This document shows, one piece after another, positions 44,632 to 53,112 of a DNA stretch of 64,000 bases; position 1 is the first letter of the stretch, and every line of letters starts with the position of its first letter. Made by a program: the position numbers and the translations under genes. The notes under the pieces were generated by a model. That model saw only the letters and a list, made by a program, of their open reading frames with translations. It was not told the DNA's origin and did no database searches. Source of the stretch: Crystallibacter sulfonylureivorans_A (GTDB lineage Bacteria; Actinomycetota; Actinomycetes; Actinomycetales; Micrococcaceae); contig NZ_JBLKRT010000010.1 of assembly GCF_047607445.1 (NCBI RefSeq), forward strand, positions 1-64,000, read 5' to 3'.

Positions 44632-44693
44632 AGTTTGTGTTGCCCGGCCAATATTCTTCAATTAGCTCTCATGAGAAAAGGCCACACACTAAA

Positions 44694-46445
44694 ATGCGAA
44701 ACGCACAGAAGCCCTCCGGAATGCCCATCCATAAGTACATTCCGTTCCAGGACCAGATCACTGTGGAACTGCCGGACCGCACCTGGCCGGACAAGGTGAT
44801 GACCAAGGCCCCGCGCTGGTGCGCCGTGGACCTGCGTGACGGCAACCAGGCGCTGATCGACCCGATGAGCCCCGAGCGCAAGCACAAGATGTTCGACCTG
44901 TTGGTGGGCATGGGCTTCAAGGAGATCGAGGTCGGGTTCCCCTCGGCGTCGCAGACCGACTTCGACTTTGTCCGCCAACTGATCGAAGGCGACCGGATCC
45001 CCGACGACGTCACCATCCAGGTCCTGACGCAGTCCCGCGAACACCTGATCGAGCGCACCTACGAATCGATCGCCGGTGCGGGCCGCGCCATCGTTCACCT
45101 GTACAACTCCACCTCCGTGCTGCAGCGCCGCGTGGTGTTCCGCGAGGACCAGGACGGCATCGTGGACATCGCCCTGCAGGGTGCCCGGCTGTGCCGCAAG
45201 TACGAAGAGGGGCTGAAGGGCACCGAGATCACCTACGAGTACTCGCCCGAGTCCTACACCGGGACCGAGCTGGAGTTCGCCGCCCGGATCTGCAACGCGG
45301 TCACCGACGTCTTTGAAATCTCGGCCGACCGGAACGTGATCCTGAACCTGCCGGCCACGGTGGAGATGGCCACGCCAAACGTCTACGCCGATTCCATCGA
45401 ATGGATGTCGCGGAACCTGACCAACCGGGAGAACGTGATCCTCTCGCTGCACCCGCACAACGACCGCGGGACCGGCGTGGCGGCGGCGGAACTGGGCTAT
45501 CTGGCCGGCGCCGACCGGATCGAGGGCTGCCTGTTCGGCAACGGCGAGCGGACCGGCAACGTGGACCTGGTGACCCTGGGGCTGAACATGTTCAGCCAGG
45601 GCATCGACCCGATGATCGACTTTTCCAACATCGACGACGTCCGCCGCACGGTGGAATACTGCAACCAGCTGCCAGTGCCGGAACGTTCGCCGTACGGCGG
45701 GGATCTGGTCTTCACCGCCTTCTCCGGCTCCCACCAGGACGCCATCAAGAAGGGCTTCGAGGCCATGGAAGCCGACGCCGCCGAGCAGGGCAAGACGGTG
45801 GACGAACTGACCTGGGCCGTGCCGTACCTGCCGGTGGACCCCAAGGACCTGGGCCGCAGCTACGAAGCGGTGATCCGGGTCAACTCGCAGTCCGGCAAGG
45901 GCGGCGTGGCTTACCTGCTCAAGCACGAGCACAAGCTGGACCTGCCGCGCCGGGCGCAGATCGAATTCTCCGGCGTGATCCAGCGCCGCACTGATACCGT
46001 CGGCGGCGAAGTCAGCCCGGCGCAGCTGTGGGAGGTCTTTAACGACGAGTACCTGCCCACCCCGGAGAACAGCTGGGGCCACTACACCCTGGGCTCGGTG
46101 AAGACCGACAGCGCCGAGGACGGCACCTTCCAGCTGACCGCCACCATGGGCGTAGACGGTGTGCAGAGCCGCCGTACGGCCGAGGGCAACGGGCCGATTG
46201 CCGCACTGCTGGAGATCTTCCGCCAGGACGGCGTGGACGTGCGGGTCCTGGACTACACCGAGCATGCGCTGTCCGAAGGCGGCAACGCCCGGGCAGCAGC
46301 CTATGTGGAGTGCGCCGTGGGCGAGCGGGTGCTCTGGGGTGTAGGCATCGACACCAACACCACGATGTCCTCGCTGAAGGCCGTGGTGTCCGCGGTGAAC
46401 CGCGCCATCCGCGACGAAGCAGCCAAGAGCGTCGGTTCGCTCTAG
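44694..46445 (+). CDS. leuA: 2-isopropylmalate synthase
   Basis: First committed step of leucine synthesis: condenses acetyl-CoA with 2-oxoisovalerate. The 583-residue product has RWCAVDLRDGNQALIDPM near residue 39, SLHPHNDRGTGVAAAELGY near 254, GNGERTGNVDLVTL, and a C-terminal allosteric domain (about 440 on), where leucine binds. I start it at ATG 44694 (MRNAQKPSGMPIHKYIPF), the usual Micrococcaceae N-terminus; an in-frame ATG at 44607 overlaps the leader and is rejected. Downstream lies a strong terminator at 46468. Confidence 0.96.
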   Translation: MRNAQKPSGMPIHKYIPFQDQITVELPDRTWPDKVMTKAPRWCAVDLRDGNQALIDPMSPERKHKMFDLLVGMGFKEIEVGFPSASQTDFDFVRQLIEGDRIPDDVTIQVLTQSREHLIERTYESIAGAGRAIVHLYNSTSVLQRRVVFREDQDGIVDIALQGARLCRKYEEGLKGTEITYEYSPESYTGTELEFAARICNAVTDVFEISADRNVILNLPATVEMATPNVYADSIEWMSRNLTNRENVILSLHPHNDRGTGVAAAELGYLAGADRIEGCLFGNGERTGNVDLVTLGLNMFSQGIDPMIDFSNIDDVRRTVEYCNQLPVPERSPYGGDLVFTAFSGSHQDAIKKGFEAMEADAAEQGKTVDELTWAVPYLPVDPKDLGRSYEAVIRVNSQSGKGGVAYLLKHEHKLDLPRRAQIEFSGVIQRRTDTVGGEVSPAQLWEVFNDEYLPTPENSWGHYTLGSVKTDSAEDGTFQLTATMGVDGVQSRRTAEGNGPIAALLEIFRQDGVDVRVLDYTEHALSEGGNARAAAYVECAVGERVLWGVGIDTNTTMSSLKAVVSAVNRAIRDEAAKSVGSL

Positions 46446-46467
46446 CTCCGGCGCCGAATCCGTCATC

Positions 46468-46504
46468 GCGGGCCTTCCTGCCGTACCGCGGCGGGAAGGC
46501 CCGC
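46468..46504 (+). terminator. leuA intrinsic terminator
   Basis: GCGGGCCTTCC (46468-46478) pairs with GGAAGGCCCGC (46494-46504); the stem continues inward with about five more pairs around TACCG and is followed by TTTAG. It lies 22 bases past the leuA stop and 20 before recO. Confidence 0.85.
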
Positions 46505-46524
46505 TTTAGTGGGAGAATAAAACG

Positions 46525-47277
46525 GTGTCCAACAGATCTTTCGCCTCCCGTACCTACCGGGACCAGGGCGTCATCTTGCGGACCCACAAACTCGGCGAGG
46601 CCGACCGCATCATCACTTTGCTCACCAAGCAGCACGGCCAAATCCGGGCTGTTGCCAAGGGGGTGCGCCGCACCAGCAGTAAATTCGGCGCGGTGCTGGA
46701 ACCGTTCATGGTGGCGGACCTGCAACTGGTGTCCGGCCGCAGCCTCGACATCGTCACGCAGGCCCAGATGGTCGGCCCCTATGGCCGGGACATCGCCGCG
46801 GACTACACGAAATACACCTCCGCGGCCGCGATCTGCGAGACCGCGGAAAAACTCACCGACGTGGATGGCGAATCGGCCAGCGCGCAGTACGGGCTGGTCA
46901 TCGGCGCGCTCTCCGCGCTGAGCCGCAGCGTGCACGCGCCCGAACTGATCCTCGATTCCTACCTGCTGCGCGCCTTGGCGACGGCAGGCTGGGCCCCCAG
47001 TTTCGACCAGTGCGCCCGCTGCGGCGCTCCCGGTCCGCACACCGCCTTCAACGCGCCGCTGGGCGGTGCGGTCTGCCACGACTGCCGGCCGCCGGGTTCG
47101 GCCTCGCCCGCGCCGCAAACCATGGAGCTGCTGGCCGCCCTGCTCTCGGCGGACTGGCCGGCCGCCGACGCCTCGGCCACCGGTCCGCGCCGCGAGGCCG
47201 CCGGGCTGGTGGCCAGTTATCTGCAGTGGCATCTGGAACGAACCCTGAAATCCCTCAAGCATGTGGAGCGAGTGTGA
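46525..47277 (+). CDS. recO: DNA repair protein RecO
   Basis: Loads RecA at single-stranded gaps with RecR. The 250-residue product has an OB-fold N-terminus (YRDQGVILRTHKLGEADRIITLL and GQIRAVAKGVRRTSSKFG) and a zinc site CARCGAPGPHTAFNAPLGGAVCHDC, seen as two CxxC pairs near residues 157-185. Start GTG 46525, no strong ribosome-binding site. Ends with GTG TGA; uppS starts in this overlap (GTGA). Confidence 0.94.
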   Translation: MSNRSFASRTYRDQGVILRTHKLGEADRIITLLTKQHGQIRAVAKGVRRTSSKFGAVLEPFMVADLQLVSGRSLDIVTQAQMVGPYGRDIAADYTKYTSAAAICETAEKLTDVDGESASAQYGLVIGALSALSRSVHAPELILDSYLLRALATAGWAPSFDQCARCGAPGPHTAFNAPLGGAVCHDCRPPGSASPAPQTMELLAALLSADWPAADASATGPRREAAGLVASYLQWHLERTLKSLKHVERV

Positions 47278-48074
47278 CCCCAATTTCCCGGCAACCACAG
47301 CAGCCCTGGCCGCACCCCTCCGGCGCCCAGCCGCCCACCCTGCCACCGGCGCTGGTTCCGGAGCATGTGGCCATCGTGATGGACGGCAACGGCCGCTGGG
47401 CCAACCAGCGTGGCCTGCCGCGCACCGAGGGGCACCGGGCCGGTGAAGCGGCGCTGCTGGACGTGATGGCCGGTGCCATCGAGATCGGAGTCAAGCACGT
47501 CAGCGTGTACGCCTTTTCCACCGAGAACTGGAAGCGGTCCCCGGAAGAGGTGCGCTTCCTGATGGGCTTCAGCCGCGACGTGCTGCGGCGCCAGCGCGAC
47601 CAGTTGGACGCGTGGGGCGTGCGCATCCGCTGGTCCGGCCGTCGGCCGCGGCTGTGGAAGTCGGTGGTCAACGAACTGGAGGTCGCCGAGCGGCAGACCG
47701 CCGGGAACTCCACCTGCACCCTAACCATGTGCGTGAACTACGGCGGCCGGGCGGAAATCGCCGACGCCGCAGCCGCCATCGCTGCGGACGTCGCGGCGGG
47801 GAGGCTGCGTGCGTCGTCGGTCTCGGAAAAGACCATCCAGCGCTATCTTGACGAGCCGGACCTGCCGGACGTCGACTTGTTCCTGCGCACCTCGGGGGAG
47901 CAGCGGTTCTCCAACTTCATGCTCTGGCAGTCGGCGTATGCCGAGATGGTGTTCATGGATACCCTGTGGCCCGATGTCGACCGGCGCACGCTGTGGGAAG
48001 CGATCGACATCTATGCTCGCCGCGACCGCCGGTACGGTGGAGCGGTGGACGCCGCGGCCGCCGGCGGCGCCTAG
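47274..48074 (+). CDS. uppS: Isoprenyl transferase (undecaprenyl or decaprenyl diphosphate synthase)
   Basis: Cis-prenyl transferase for the lipid carrier of cell-wall glycans. The 266-residue product has HVAIVMDGNGRWANQRGL near residue 32, STENWKRSPEEV near 85 and the C-terminal DLFLRTSGEQRFSNFMLWQSAYAEM. About 25 Pro/Gln-rich residues precede the domain. GTG 47274 overlaps the recO stop by four bases; the longer open frame within recO is rejected. It also overlaps the convergent hydrolase stop by four bases. Confidence 0.95.
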   Translation: MTPISRQPQQPWPHPSGAQPPTLPPALVPEHVAIVMDGNGRWANQRGLPRTEGHRAGEAALLDVMAGAIEIGVKHVSVYAFSTENWKRSPEEVRFLMGFSRDVLRRQRDQLDAWGVRIRWSGRRPRLWKSVVNELEVAERQTAGNSTCTLTMCVNYGGRAEIADAAAAIAADVAAGRLRASSVSEKTIQRYLDEPDLPDVDLFLRTSGEQRFSNFMLWQSAYAEMVFMDTLWPDVDRRTLWEAIDIYARRDRRYGGAVDAAAAGGA

Positions 48075-49078
48075 GCGGTTTGCGGCGGAAGGGCCGGGCG
48101 TTCGCTGGTGCCCAGCATGTAAGCCTGGGCCCAGCGCTGCAGCCGCGCATAGGCGTCGTCACGCACGTCCGCCCGGGAGAGGAACACGTCGTGCAGGGCA
48201 TCCTGCACCTGCTCGATGGAGACGCTGCTGCCCAGCCGCACCGCCCGTTCGGTCATCGTGCGGATGTCGAGCACGACGTCGGTGTTCTTCATGTCCTCAT
48301 GCCACACCGGTCCGTTCATGCTGCGCGTCGAGGACATCACCAGCACCGGAATCTGAAGGTTGAGGCCCTTCGCAACCTTCGCCTGCCCGTCCCAGATGGC
48401 GCTGAGCCAGCCGGCCCGCACCGGGAAGGACTCCGGCGGGCGCAACCGAGGGTCCAGGTCCCACTCGCCCTCGGCCGTGCGACTGATGCTGCGGTAATAG
48501 AAGCCCCGGACGGGGAGTTTGATCGCGGCCTCCGGCTTCATCCGGGCCAACGGCTCCAGCACGGCTCCCGCAGCGCGGCGGACCAAGGAGCTGCCGTGCA
48601 TTTCCAGCCAGGGGCTGTTCAGCACCAGCGCGCGTAGCCGGCCCGGATGTTCGGCCGCCCACAGGGACGCCACCAGCCCGCCGGTGGAGTGTCCCATCAG
48701 CGTGACATTGGTCTCCGACCCACCGTTTTCCTCGCCGATCAGTTCCAGCGCCAGGGAGATCTCGTCGTCGTACTGGCGCAGATCCGTGACGTAGCCAGCG
48801 GGCTCGCCCTCCTGCAGGCTGCGGCCGTGGTGGTGCAGATCCAGCGCGTAAAACGCCACCCCTTGGCGGTGCCAGAATCCGGCCAGCTCGGTGTTGAAGA
48901 AATAATCGCTCCAGCCGTGCACGTACAGCACGGCATGGCCGCCGGGGGAGCGCTGCGGGGACTGAGGCAGATAGCGGACCAGCGTGGCGCGCTGCGCCGC
49001 CCCGTCCACCGCCGGCACCTGCAGGACGGTGGACTCGAACTCCGCACCGAGCATGTCTTCCTGCCAGTCGGCTGCCAT
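48071..49078 (-). CDS. Alpha/beta hydrolase, lysophospholipase-like
   Basis: Serine hydrolase of the monoacylglycerol lipase or Hydrolase_4 type. The 335-residue product has YVHGWSDYFF near residue 52, LDLHHHGRS near 80 and the nucleophile elbow GHSTGG (Ser131). GGAAGGA is 12 bases upstream of ATG 49078; an in-frame ATG at 49120 lacks a ribosome-binding site. No signal peptide is visible. Divergent from pyrD, convergent with uppS. Confidence 0.87.
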   Translation of the reverse strand: MAADWQEDMLGAEFESTVLQVPAVDGAAQRATLVRYLPQSPQRSPGGHAVLYVHGWSDYFFNTELAGFWHRQGVAFYALDLHHHGRSLQEGEPAGYVTDLRQYDDEISLALELIGEENGGSETNVTLMGHSTGGLVASLWAAEHPGRLRALVLNSPWLEMHGSSLVRRAAGAVLEPLARMKPEAAIKLPVRGFYYRSISRTAEGEWDLDPRLRPPESFPVRAGWLSAIWDGQAKVAKGLNLQIPVLVMSSTRSMNGPVWHEDMKNTDVVLDIRTMTERAVRLGSSVSIEQVQDALHDVFLSRADVRDDAYARLQRWAQAYMLGTSERPALPPQTA

Positions 49079-49178
49079 CGCCAGGGTGGTCCTTCCTCTC
49101 GCCACGGTCGCTGACTTCATGCTAGCGCCTAAGGCGACACGGTTTGGTGCGGCGGCCCGCACACGGAAAACTAGGACC

Positions 49179-50246
49179 ATGCGCCTGTACCCAGCCTTCT
49201 TCCGCGCCGCGTTCTCCTGGATGGACGCCGAGCGCGCACACCGAATCGGTTTCCAGCTCATCCGGACCGCGCACCGCTGTGGTGCCGGGGCCGTGCTGCG
49301 GCGGCTGACCCGTCCGCATCCGTCACTGGCCACCGAGGCCCTGGGACTGCGCTTCCCGTCGCCGTTCGGCCTGGCTGCCGGCTTCGATAAAGAAGGCCAC
49401 GGTATCGAGGCGCTGGCGGACTTGGGCTTCGGTGCGGTGGAGGTCGGCACCATCACCGGAAGCGCCCAGCCTGGCAACGCGCAGCCCCGGCTGTTCCGGC
49501 TGATCGAGGACCGCGCCGTGATCAACCGGATGGGATTCAACAACGACGGCGCCGCGGCGGTCGCACCGCGGATCGCCGCCGCACGGCGCGGCCTTGCTGC
49601 CCGTTACGGGGCGCTGCGCCCGGTGATCGGCGTCAATATCGGCAAGACCAAGGTGGTGGAACTGGACAACGCCACCGAGGACTACCTGAAGAGTGCCCGG
49701 CTGCTGGCGTCGTCCGCGGACTATCTGGTGGTTAATGTGTCCTCGCCGAACACTCCGGGCCTGCGGTTGCTGCAGAGCGTGGAGACGTTGCGGCCGCTGC
49801 TGCAGGCAGTCCGGGAGACGGCCGATACGGCGGCCGGGCGACATGTGCCGCTGCTGGTCAAGATCGCCCCCGACCTCAGCGACGAGGACATCGACGACGT
49901 CGCCCGGCTGGCGCTGGAACTGGAGCTGGACGGGATTATCGCGACCAACACGACGATTTCCCGGGACGGCTTGGTGTCCGACCCCGCCCAGGTTGCTGCC
50001 TGCGGCGACGGAGGCCTGTCCGGTGCTCCCTTGAAGCAGCGGTCGCTTGAGGTGCTGCGCCGGCTGCGCACCGCCGTCGGACCTGACATGGCGCTGGTAG
50101 CCGTGGGTGGCGTGGAGACGGCCGACGACGTACAGGAACGGCTGGATGCCGGCGCCACGCTGGTGCAGGGCTACACGGCATTCCTCTACGAGGGACCGTT
50201 CTGGGCCGGCCGGATCAACCGGGGCCTGACGAAGCGGCGGCGCTGA
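49179..50246 (+). CDS. pyrD: Dihydroorotate dehydrogenase (quinone), class 2
   Basis: Membrane-associated FMN enzyme, fourth step of pyrimidine synthesis, passing electrons to the quinone pool. The 355-residue product has the N-terminal amphipathic helices typical of class 2 (YPAFFRAAFSWMDAERAHRIGFQLI), GLAAGFDKEGHGIEALADLGF, the catalytic serine region VNVSSPNTPGLR near residue 185 and IIATNTTISRDGL near 250. Start ATG 49179; no strong ribosome-binding site. Ends 35 bases before a perfect palindromic terminator. Confidence 0.95.
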   Translation: MRLYPAFFRAAFSWMDAERAHRIGFQLIRTAHRCGAGAVLRRLTRPHPSLATEALGLRFPSPFGLAAGFDKEGHGIEALADLGFGAVEVGTITGSAQPGNAQPRLFRLIEDRAVINRMGFNNDGAAAVAPRIAAARRGLAARYGALRPVIGVNIGKTKVVELDNATEDYLKSARLLASSADYLVVNVSSPNTPGLRLLQSVETLRPLLQAVRETADTAAGRHVPLLVKIAPDLSDEDIDDVARLALELELDGIIATNTTISRDGLVSDPAQVAACGDGGLSGAPLKQRSLEVLRRLRTAVGPDMALVAVGGVETADDVQERLDAGATLVQGYTAFLYEGPFWAGRINRGLTKRRR

Positions 50247-50281
50247 CCAGGCGGAAGCTGGCAAGCACATTGGGCATGAAA

Positions 50282-50313
50282 AAGGGTCGGGAGCAACGTT
50301 GCTCCCGACCCTT
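50282..50313. terminator. Perfect 32-bp palindromic terminator between pyrD and DUF3043
   Basis: AAGGGTCGGGAGCAAC and its exact reverse complement abut at 50297/50298, giving a 32-base perfect palindrome. It lies between the convergent ends of pyrD and DUF3043, with an A run on the left and TT on the right, so it probably terminates both. Confidence 0.85.
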
Positions 50314-50336
50314 GATGCGGTGTTCTCCGCGCAGAA

Positions 50337-50918
50337 TCAGCTGGGGTATTCGCCGCGCTTGACCTGCGGCTTCGGCAGCCGCATCCGGCGCAGCTGCAGT
50401 CCGCGCATCACGCCGTACCACACGGCGCCGCGCTCCACCTCGCCGAACTTGGCGGTCAGGCGCTTCTTCAGCTGCCGCCCCAGGATGAACGCGTCGACGG
50501 CCACCAGCCCCAGCAGCACCCAGAAGCCCACCAGGATGAAGGCCTGTACGTTGAGGTCGCGGACGAAGCTGAGGATCACGAAAATCAGGGCGAAGACAAT
50601 CAGGAATTCGCCAAGCACCCAGCGGGCGTCGACGAAGTCGCGGACAAAGCGCTTCTGCGGGCCCTTGTCTCGGAACGGCAGGTAGCGCTCGTCGCCGGTG
50701 TTCATCGCCTCGCGCATTTTCAGCCGCTGGTCCGCCTGGGCAAGCCGGTTGGCGTCGCGCGCTGCTTTGCGGTCGTTCGGGACCAGCGGGCGTTTCCGCG
50801 CAGCTTCCTGGTCCTTGCGCCGAGGTGTGGGCGCGCCCTTGCCGTCCCGGGGCTGGGCCGGGGTGGCCTGGTCGATGGTTTCTTGGGGCGTGGGAGCCTC
50901 TTTTTTACGTCCGAACAC
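50337..50918 (-). CDS. DUF3043 domain-containing membrane protein
   Basis: A 193-residue actinobacterial protein: a highly basic N-terminus (RRKDQEAARKRPLVPNDRKA, about residues 33-52), the signature GDERYLPFRDKGPQKRFVRD, and two membrane segments (LGEFLIVFALIFVILSFV and FILVGFWVLLGLVAVDAFIL). Function unknown. Start GTG 50918, with a TATTCT -10 exactly six bases upstream, so leaderless. Ends at the shared terminator. Confidence 0.9.
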   Translation of the reverse strand: MFGRKKEAPTPQETIDQATPAQPRDGKGAPTPRRKDQEAARKRPLVPNDRKAARDANRLAQADQRLKMREAMNTGDERYLPFRDKGPQKRFVRDFVDARWVLGEFLIVFALIFVILSFVRDLNVQAFILVGFWVLLGLVAVDAFILGRQLKKRLTAKFGEVERGAVWYGVMRGLQLRRMRLPKPQVKRGEYPS

Positions 50919-50924
50919 CAGTCA

Positions 50925-50930
50925 AGAATA
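50925..50930 (-). promoter_or_regulatory. -10 hexamer of DUF3043, leaderless geometry
   Basis: On the minus strand: TATTCT, six bases, GTG 50918. No Shine-Dalgarno. Confidence 0.55.
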
Positions 50931-51017
50931 CCGGACCGGCCGCGGGTATCCGCCCGCTGTGAAGCACCGGCCCGGCGGCTGCCTTGCGGGCATCGGCGCG
51001 AGGCGCTGGGCGGGCGG

Positions 51018-51023
51018 TAGGGT
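51018..51023 (+). promoter_or_regulatory. -10 hexamer of the M20 peptidase gene, near-leaderless
   Basis: TAGGGT, seven bases, then ATG 51031. One base longer than the common spacing in this window. No Shine-Dalgarno is seen. Confidence 0.45.
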
Positions 51024-51030
51024 GGCGGCT

Positions 51031-52410
51031 ATGACCAATGTGAACGTACAACAACTCGCCGCCGCGGTCGACTCCGACATGGGGCGCACCATTTCCTCGC
51101 TGGAGCAGCTGGTCTCCATCCCCGGCATCGCCTGGGCGGCCTTCGATCCGCAGGATTTGGTCCGCAGCGCCGACGCCGTAGCCGGCCTGGTCCGCGAGCT
51201 CGGACTGGAGGACGTGCAGATCCTCAGTGTGCCGAACGGCGATTCTGACGGCGGCCCTGCGGTGGTGGCGCGCCGTCCGGCCGCAGCGGGCAAGCCGACC
51301 GTCCTGCTGTACGCGCACCACGATGTGCAGCCGCCGGGGGATCCGGCGCTGTGGCGGACCGAGCCGTTCAAGGCCACGGAGATCGACGGCCGGCTCTACG
51401 GTCGCGGCACCGCCGACGACAAGGCCGGAATCATGGTCCACCTCGCCTCGTTGCGGGCGCTGCTGGAGGTCCTCGGCGACGACTTCGGCGTCGGCATCAC
51501 CTTCTTCTTCGAGGGGGAGGAGGAAGCCGGTTCGCCGACCTTCCGTTCTTTCCTCGAGACCCACCGCGAACTGCTGCGGGCCGACGCCATCATCGTGGCC
51601 GACTCCAGCAACTGGAAGGTCGGTGTTCCGGCCCTGACCACCAGCCTGCGCGGCCTCGTCGACGGCACGGTGGAACTGCGCGTCCTGGAACACGCCGTCC
51701 ATTCAGGCATGTTCGGCGGTCCGCTGCTGGATGCGCCCACCCTGCTCGCGCGGCTGATTGCCACATTCCACGACGACGACGGCGCTGTCGCCATCGACGG
51801 GCTGGTCTCCGCTCCGCCCGCGTCGGTCGACTACCCGGAAGAGGACTTCCGGCGCGATTCCTCGGTGCTGGACTCAGTGCAGCTGGCCGGTACCGGCAGC
51901 ATCGCCGACCGGCTGTGGAACAAGCCGGCCCTCTCCGTGATCGGAATTGACGCTCCCAGTGTGGAGCTGGCTTCCAACACCCTGATCCCTGCGGCCCGGG
52001 CTAAGATCAGCCTGCGCCTCGCGCCGGGCCAGGACCCGGATCAGGCGATGGATGCGGTAGCAGCCCACGTGGCGGCCTATGCGCCGTTCGGGGCCGAGGC
52101 CACGTTCGTGCCGGGGGAGCGGGGCCAGGCTTTCGCCACCGATACCGCCGCACCCGCGGCCCAGGCCGCGCTGTGGGCGCTGGAACAGGCCTGGGGCACC
52201 CGGCCGGTGGAGGCCGGCATGGGCGGATCGATCCCGTTCATCGCTGACCTGACGGAGATCTATCCGCAGGCGCAGATCCTGATCACCGGTGTGGAGGATC
52301 CCGATTCGCGGGCGCATTCGGCCAACGAATCGCTGCACCTGGGGGACTTCCGCAACGCCGTCCTGGCCCAGGCGCTGCTGCTGGCCCGGGTCAACGAGCA
52401 CGGCATCTGA
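51031..52410 (+). CDS. M20 family dipeptidase
   Basis: Zinc-dependent dipeptidase or amidohydrolase of the PepV/carnosinase type. The 459-residue product has the metal ligands in YAHHDVQPPGD near residue 93, GRGTADDKAGIM near 127, FFEGEEEAGSPTFRSF near 158 and GMGGSIPFIADLTEIYPQA near 398. A lid domain sits in the middle. Start ATG 51031; the longer open frame upstream is rejected because it runs antisense through DUF3043. No signal peptide. Confidence 0.93.
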   Translation: MTNVNVQQLAAAVDSDMGRTISSLEQLVSIPGIAWAAFDPQDLVRSADAVAGLVRELGLEDVQILSVPNGDSDGGPAVVARRPAAAGKPTVLLYAHHDVQPPGDPALWRTEPFKATEIDGRLYGRGTADDKAGIMVHLASLRALLEVLGDDFGVGITFFFEGEEEAGSPTFRSFLETHRELLRADAIIVADSSNWKVGVPALTTSLRGLVDGTVELRVLEHAVHSGMFGGPLLDAPTLLARLIATFHDDDGAVAIDGLVSAPPASVDYPEEDFRRDSSVLDSVQLAGTGSIADRLWNKPALSVIGIDAPSVELASNTLIPAARAKISLRLAPGQDPDQAMDAVAAHVAAYAPFGAEATFVPGERGQAFATDTAAPAAQAALWALEQAWGTRPVEAGMGGSIPFIADLTEIYPQAQILITGVEDPDSRAHSANESLHLGDFRNAVLAQALLLARVNEHGI

Positions 52411-52550
52411 AGCGGAGTCCGCAAAAGGCTTGGAGGCCGGCCAAGTTATCCCATTTTGGGCGTCGGGACGTACGATGGAACGGTAGCCCGACGCACCACT
52501 GAGTAATAGCAGCAGGTCACCGGACGGCCCGTCATAGATAAGGAAGTGCA

Positions 52551-52937
52551 ATGAGCGCAACGACCAACTCATCCGCCCCCACCACGGCTGAAGAAACGGC
52601 AGAACTGCCCACGCATGAAGTGGCTCTGACCGATGTGGCAGCGGGGAAGGTGCGCAGTCTCCTGGAACAGGAAGGCCGTACCGACCTGCGCCTGCGGGTT
52701 GCGGTCCAGCCCGGCGGATGCTCCGGCCTGATCTACCAGCTGTACTTCGACGAGCGGATGCTCGACGGCGACGCAGTCCGTGATTTCGACGGCGTTGAGG
52801 TGGTCGTGGACAAGATGAGCGTTCCTTATCTGTCCGGCGCCTCGATTGACTTCGAGGACACCATCTCCAAGCAGGGATTCACCATCGACAATCCGAACGC
52901 CGGTGGCTCCTGCGCCTGCGGGGACTCGTTCCACTAA
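52551..52937 (+). CDS. erpA: Iron-sulfur cluster insertion protein (HesB/IscA/ErpA family)
   Basis: A-type carrier that delivers Fe-S clusters to client proteins, likely including the Rieske and other respiratory proteins. The 128-residue product has the three conserved cysteines: CSGLIYQLYFD near residue 61 and CACGDSFH at the very end (CxC). AAGGAA lies six bases before ATG 52551. About 20 Thr/Ala-rich residues precede the domain. It stands just before the cytochrome oxidase genes. Confidence 0.94.
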   Translation: MSATTNSSAPTTAEETAELPTHEVALTDVAAGKVRSLLEQEGRTDLRLRVAVQPGGCSGLIYQLYFDERMLDGDAVRDFDGVEVVVDKMSVPYLSGASIDFEDTISKQGFTIDNPNAGGSCACGDSFH

Positions 52938-52993
52938 CAGCTGGCGGGGGCGTTCCCCGGCCGCAGCAGCGGCCGACGCACAGGGGAGCCTGT

Positions 52994-53029
52994 CACATGA
53001 AAGTCATGTGTGCGGGTAAGCTCTACAGT
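52994..53029 (+). promoter_or_regulatory. Palindrome and promoter upstream of ctaC
   Basis: CACATGA-AAG-TCATGTG at 52994-53010 is a perfect inverted repeat. TACAGT at 53024-53029 is a -10 candidate; the -35 region (about 53001-53006) falls inside the palindrome. A regulator binding here would block polymerase at the promoter of the cytochrome oxidase genes. Confidence 0.55.
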
Positions 53030-53112
53030 GAGTAGTAAAACTGGATATGAGGCCAGGGCTTTGCTCTGCCATGGCCCCATCACTTGCACGAAACAAAGAG
53101 GAAGGGCCGTCT

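Noticed and set aside
44607..44693. Earlier in-frame ATG for leuA
   Set aside because: It overlaps the leader peptide, lacks a ribosome-binding site and adds residues foreign to the family.
52411..52550. Small RNA or extra gene before erpA
   Set aside because: No ORF or strong hairpin is visible; the stretch is short enough to be an ordinary promoter region.
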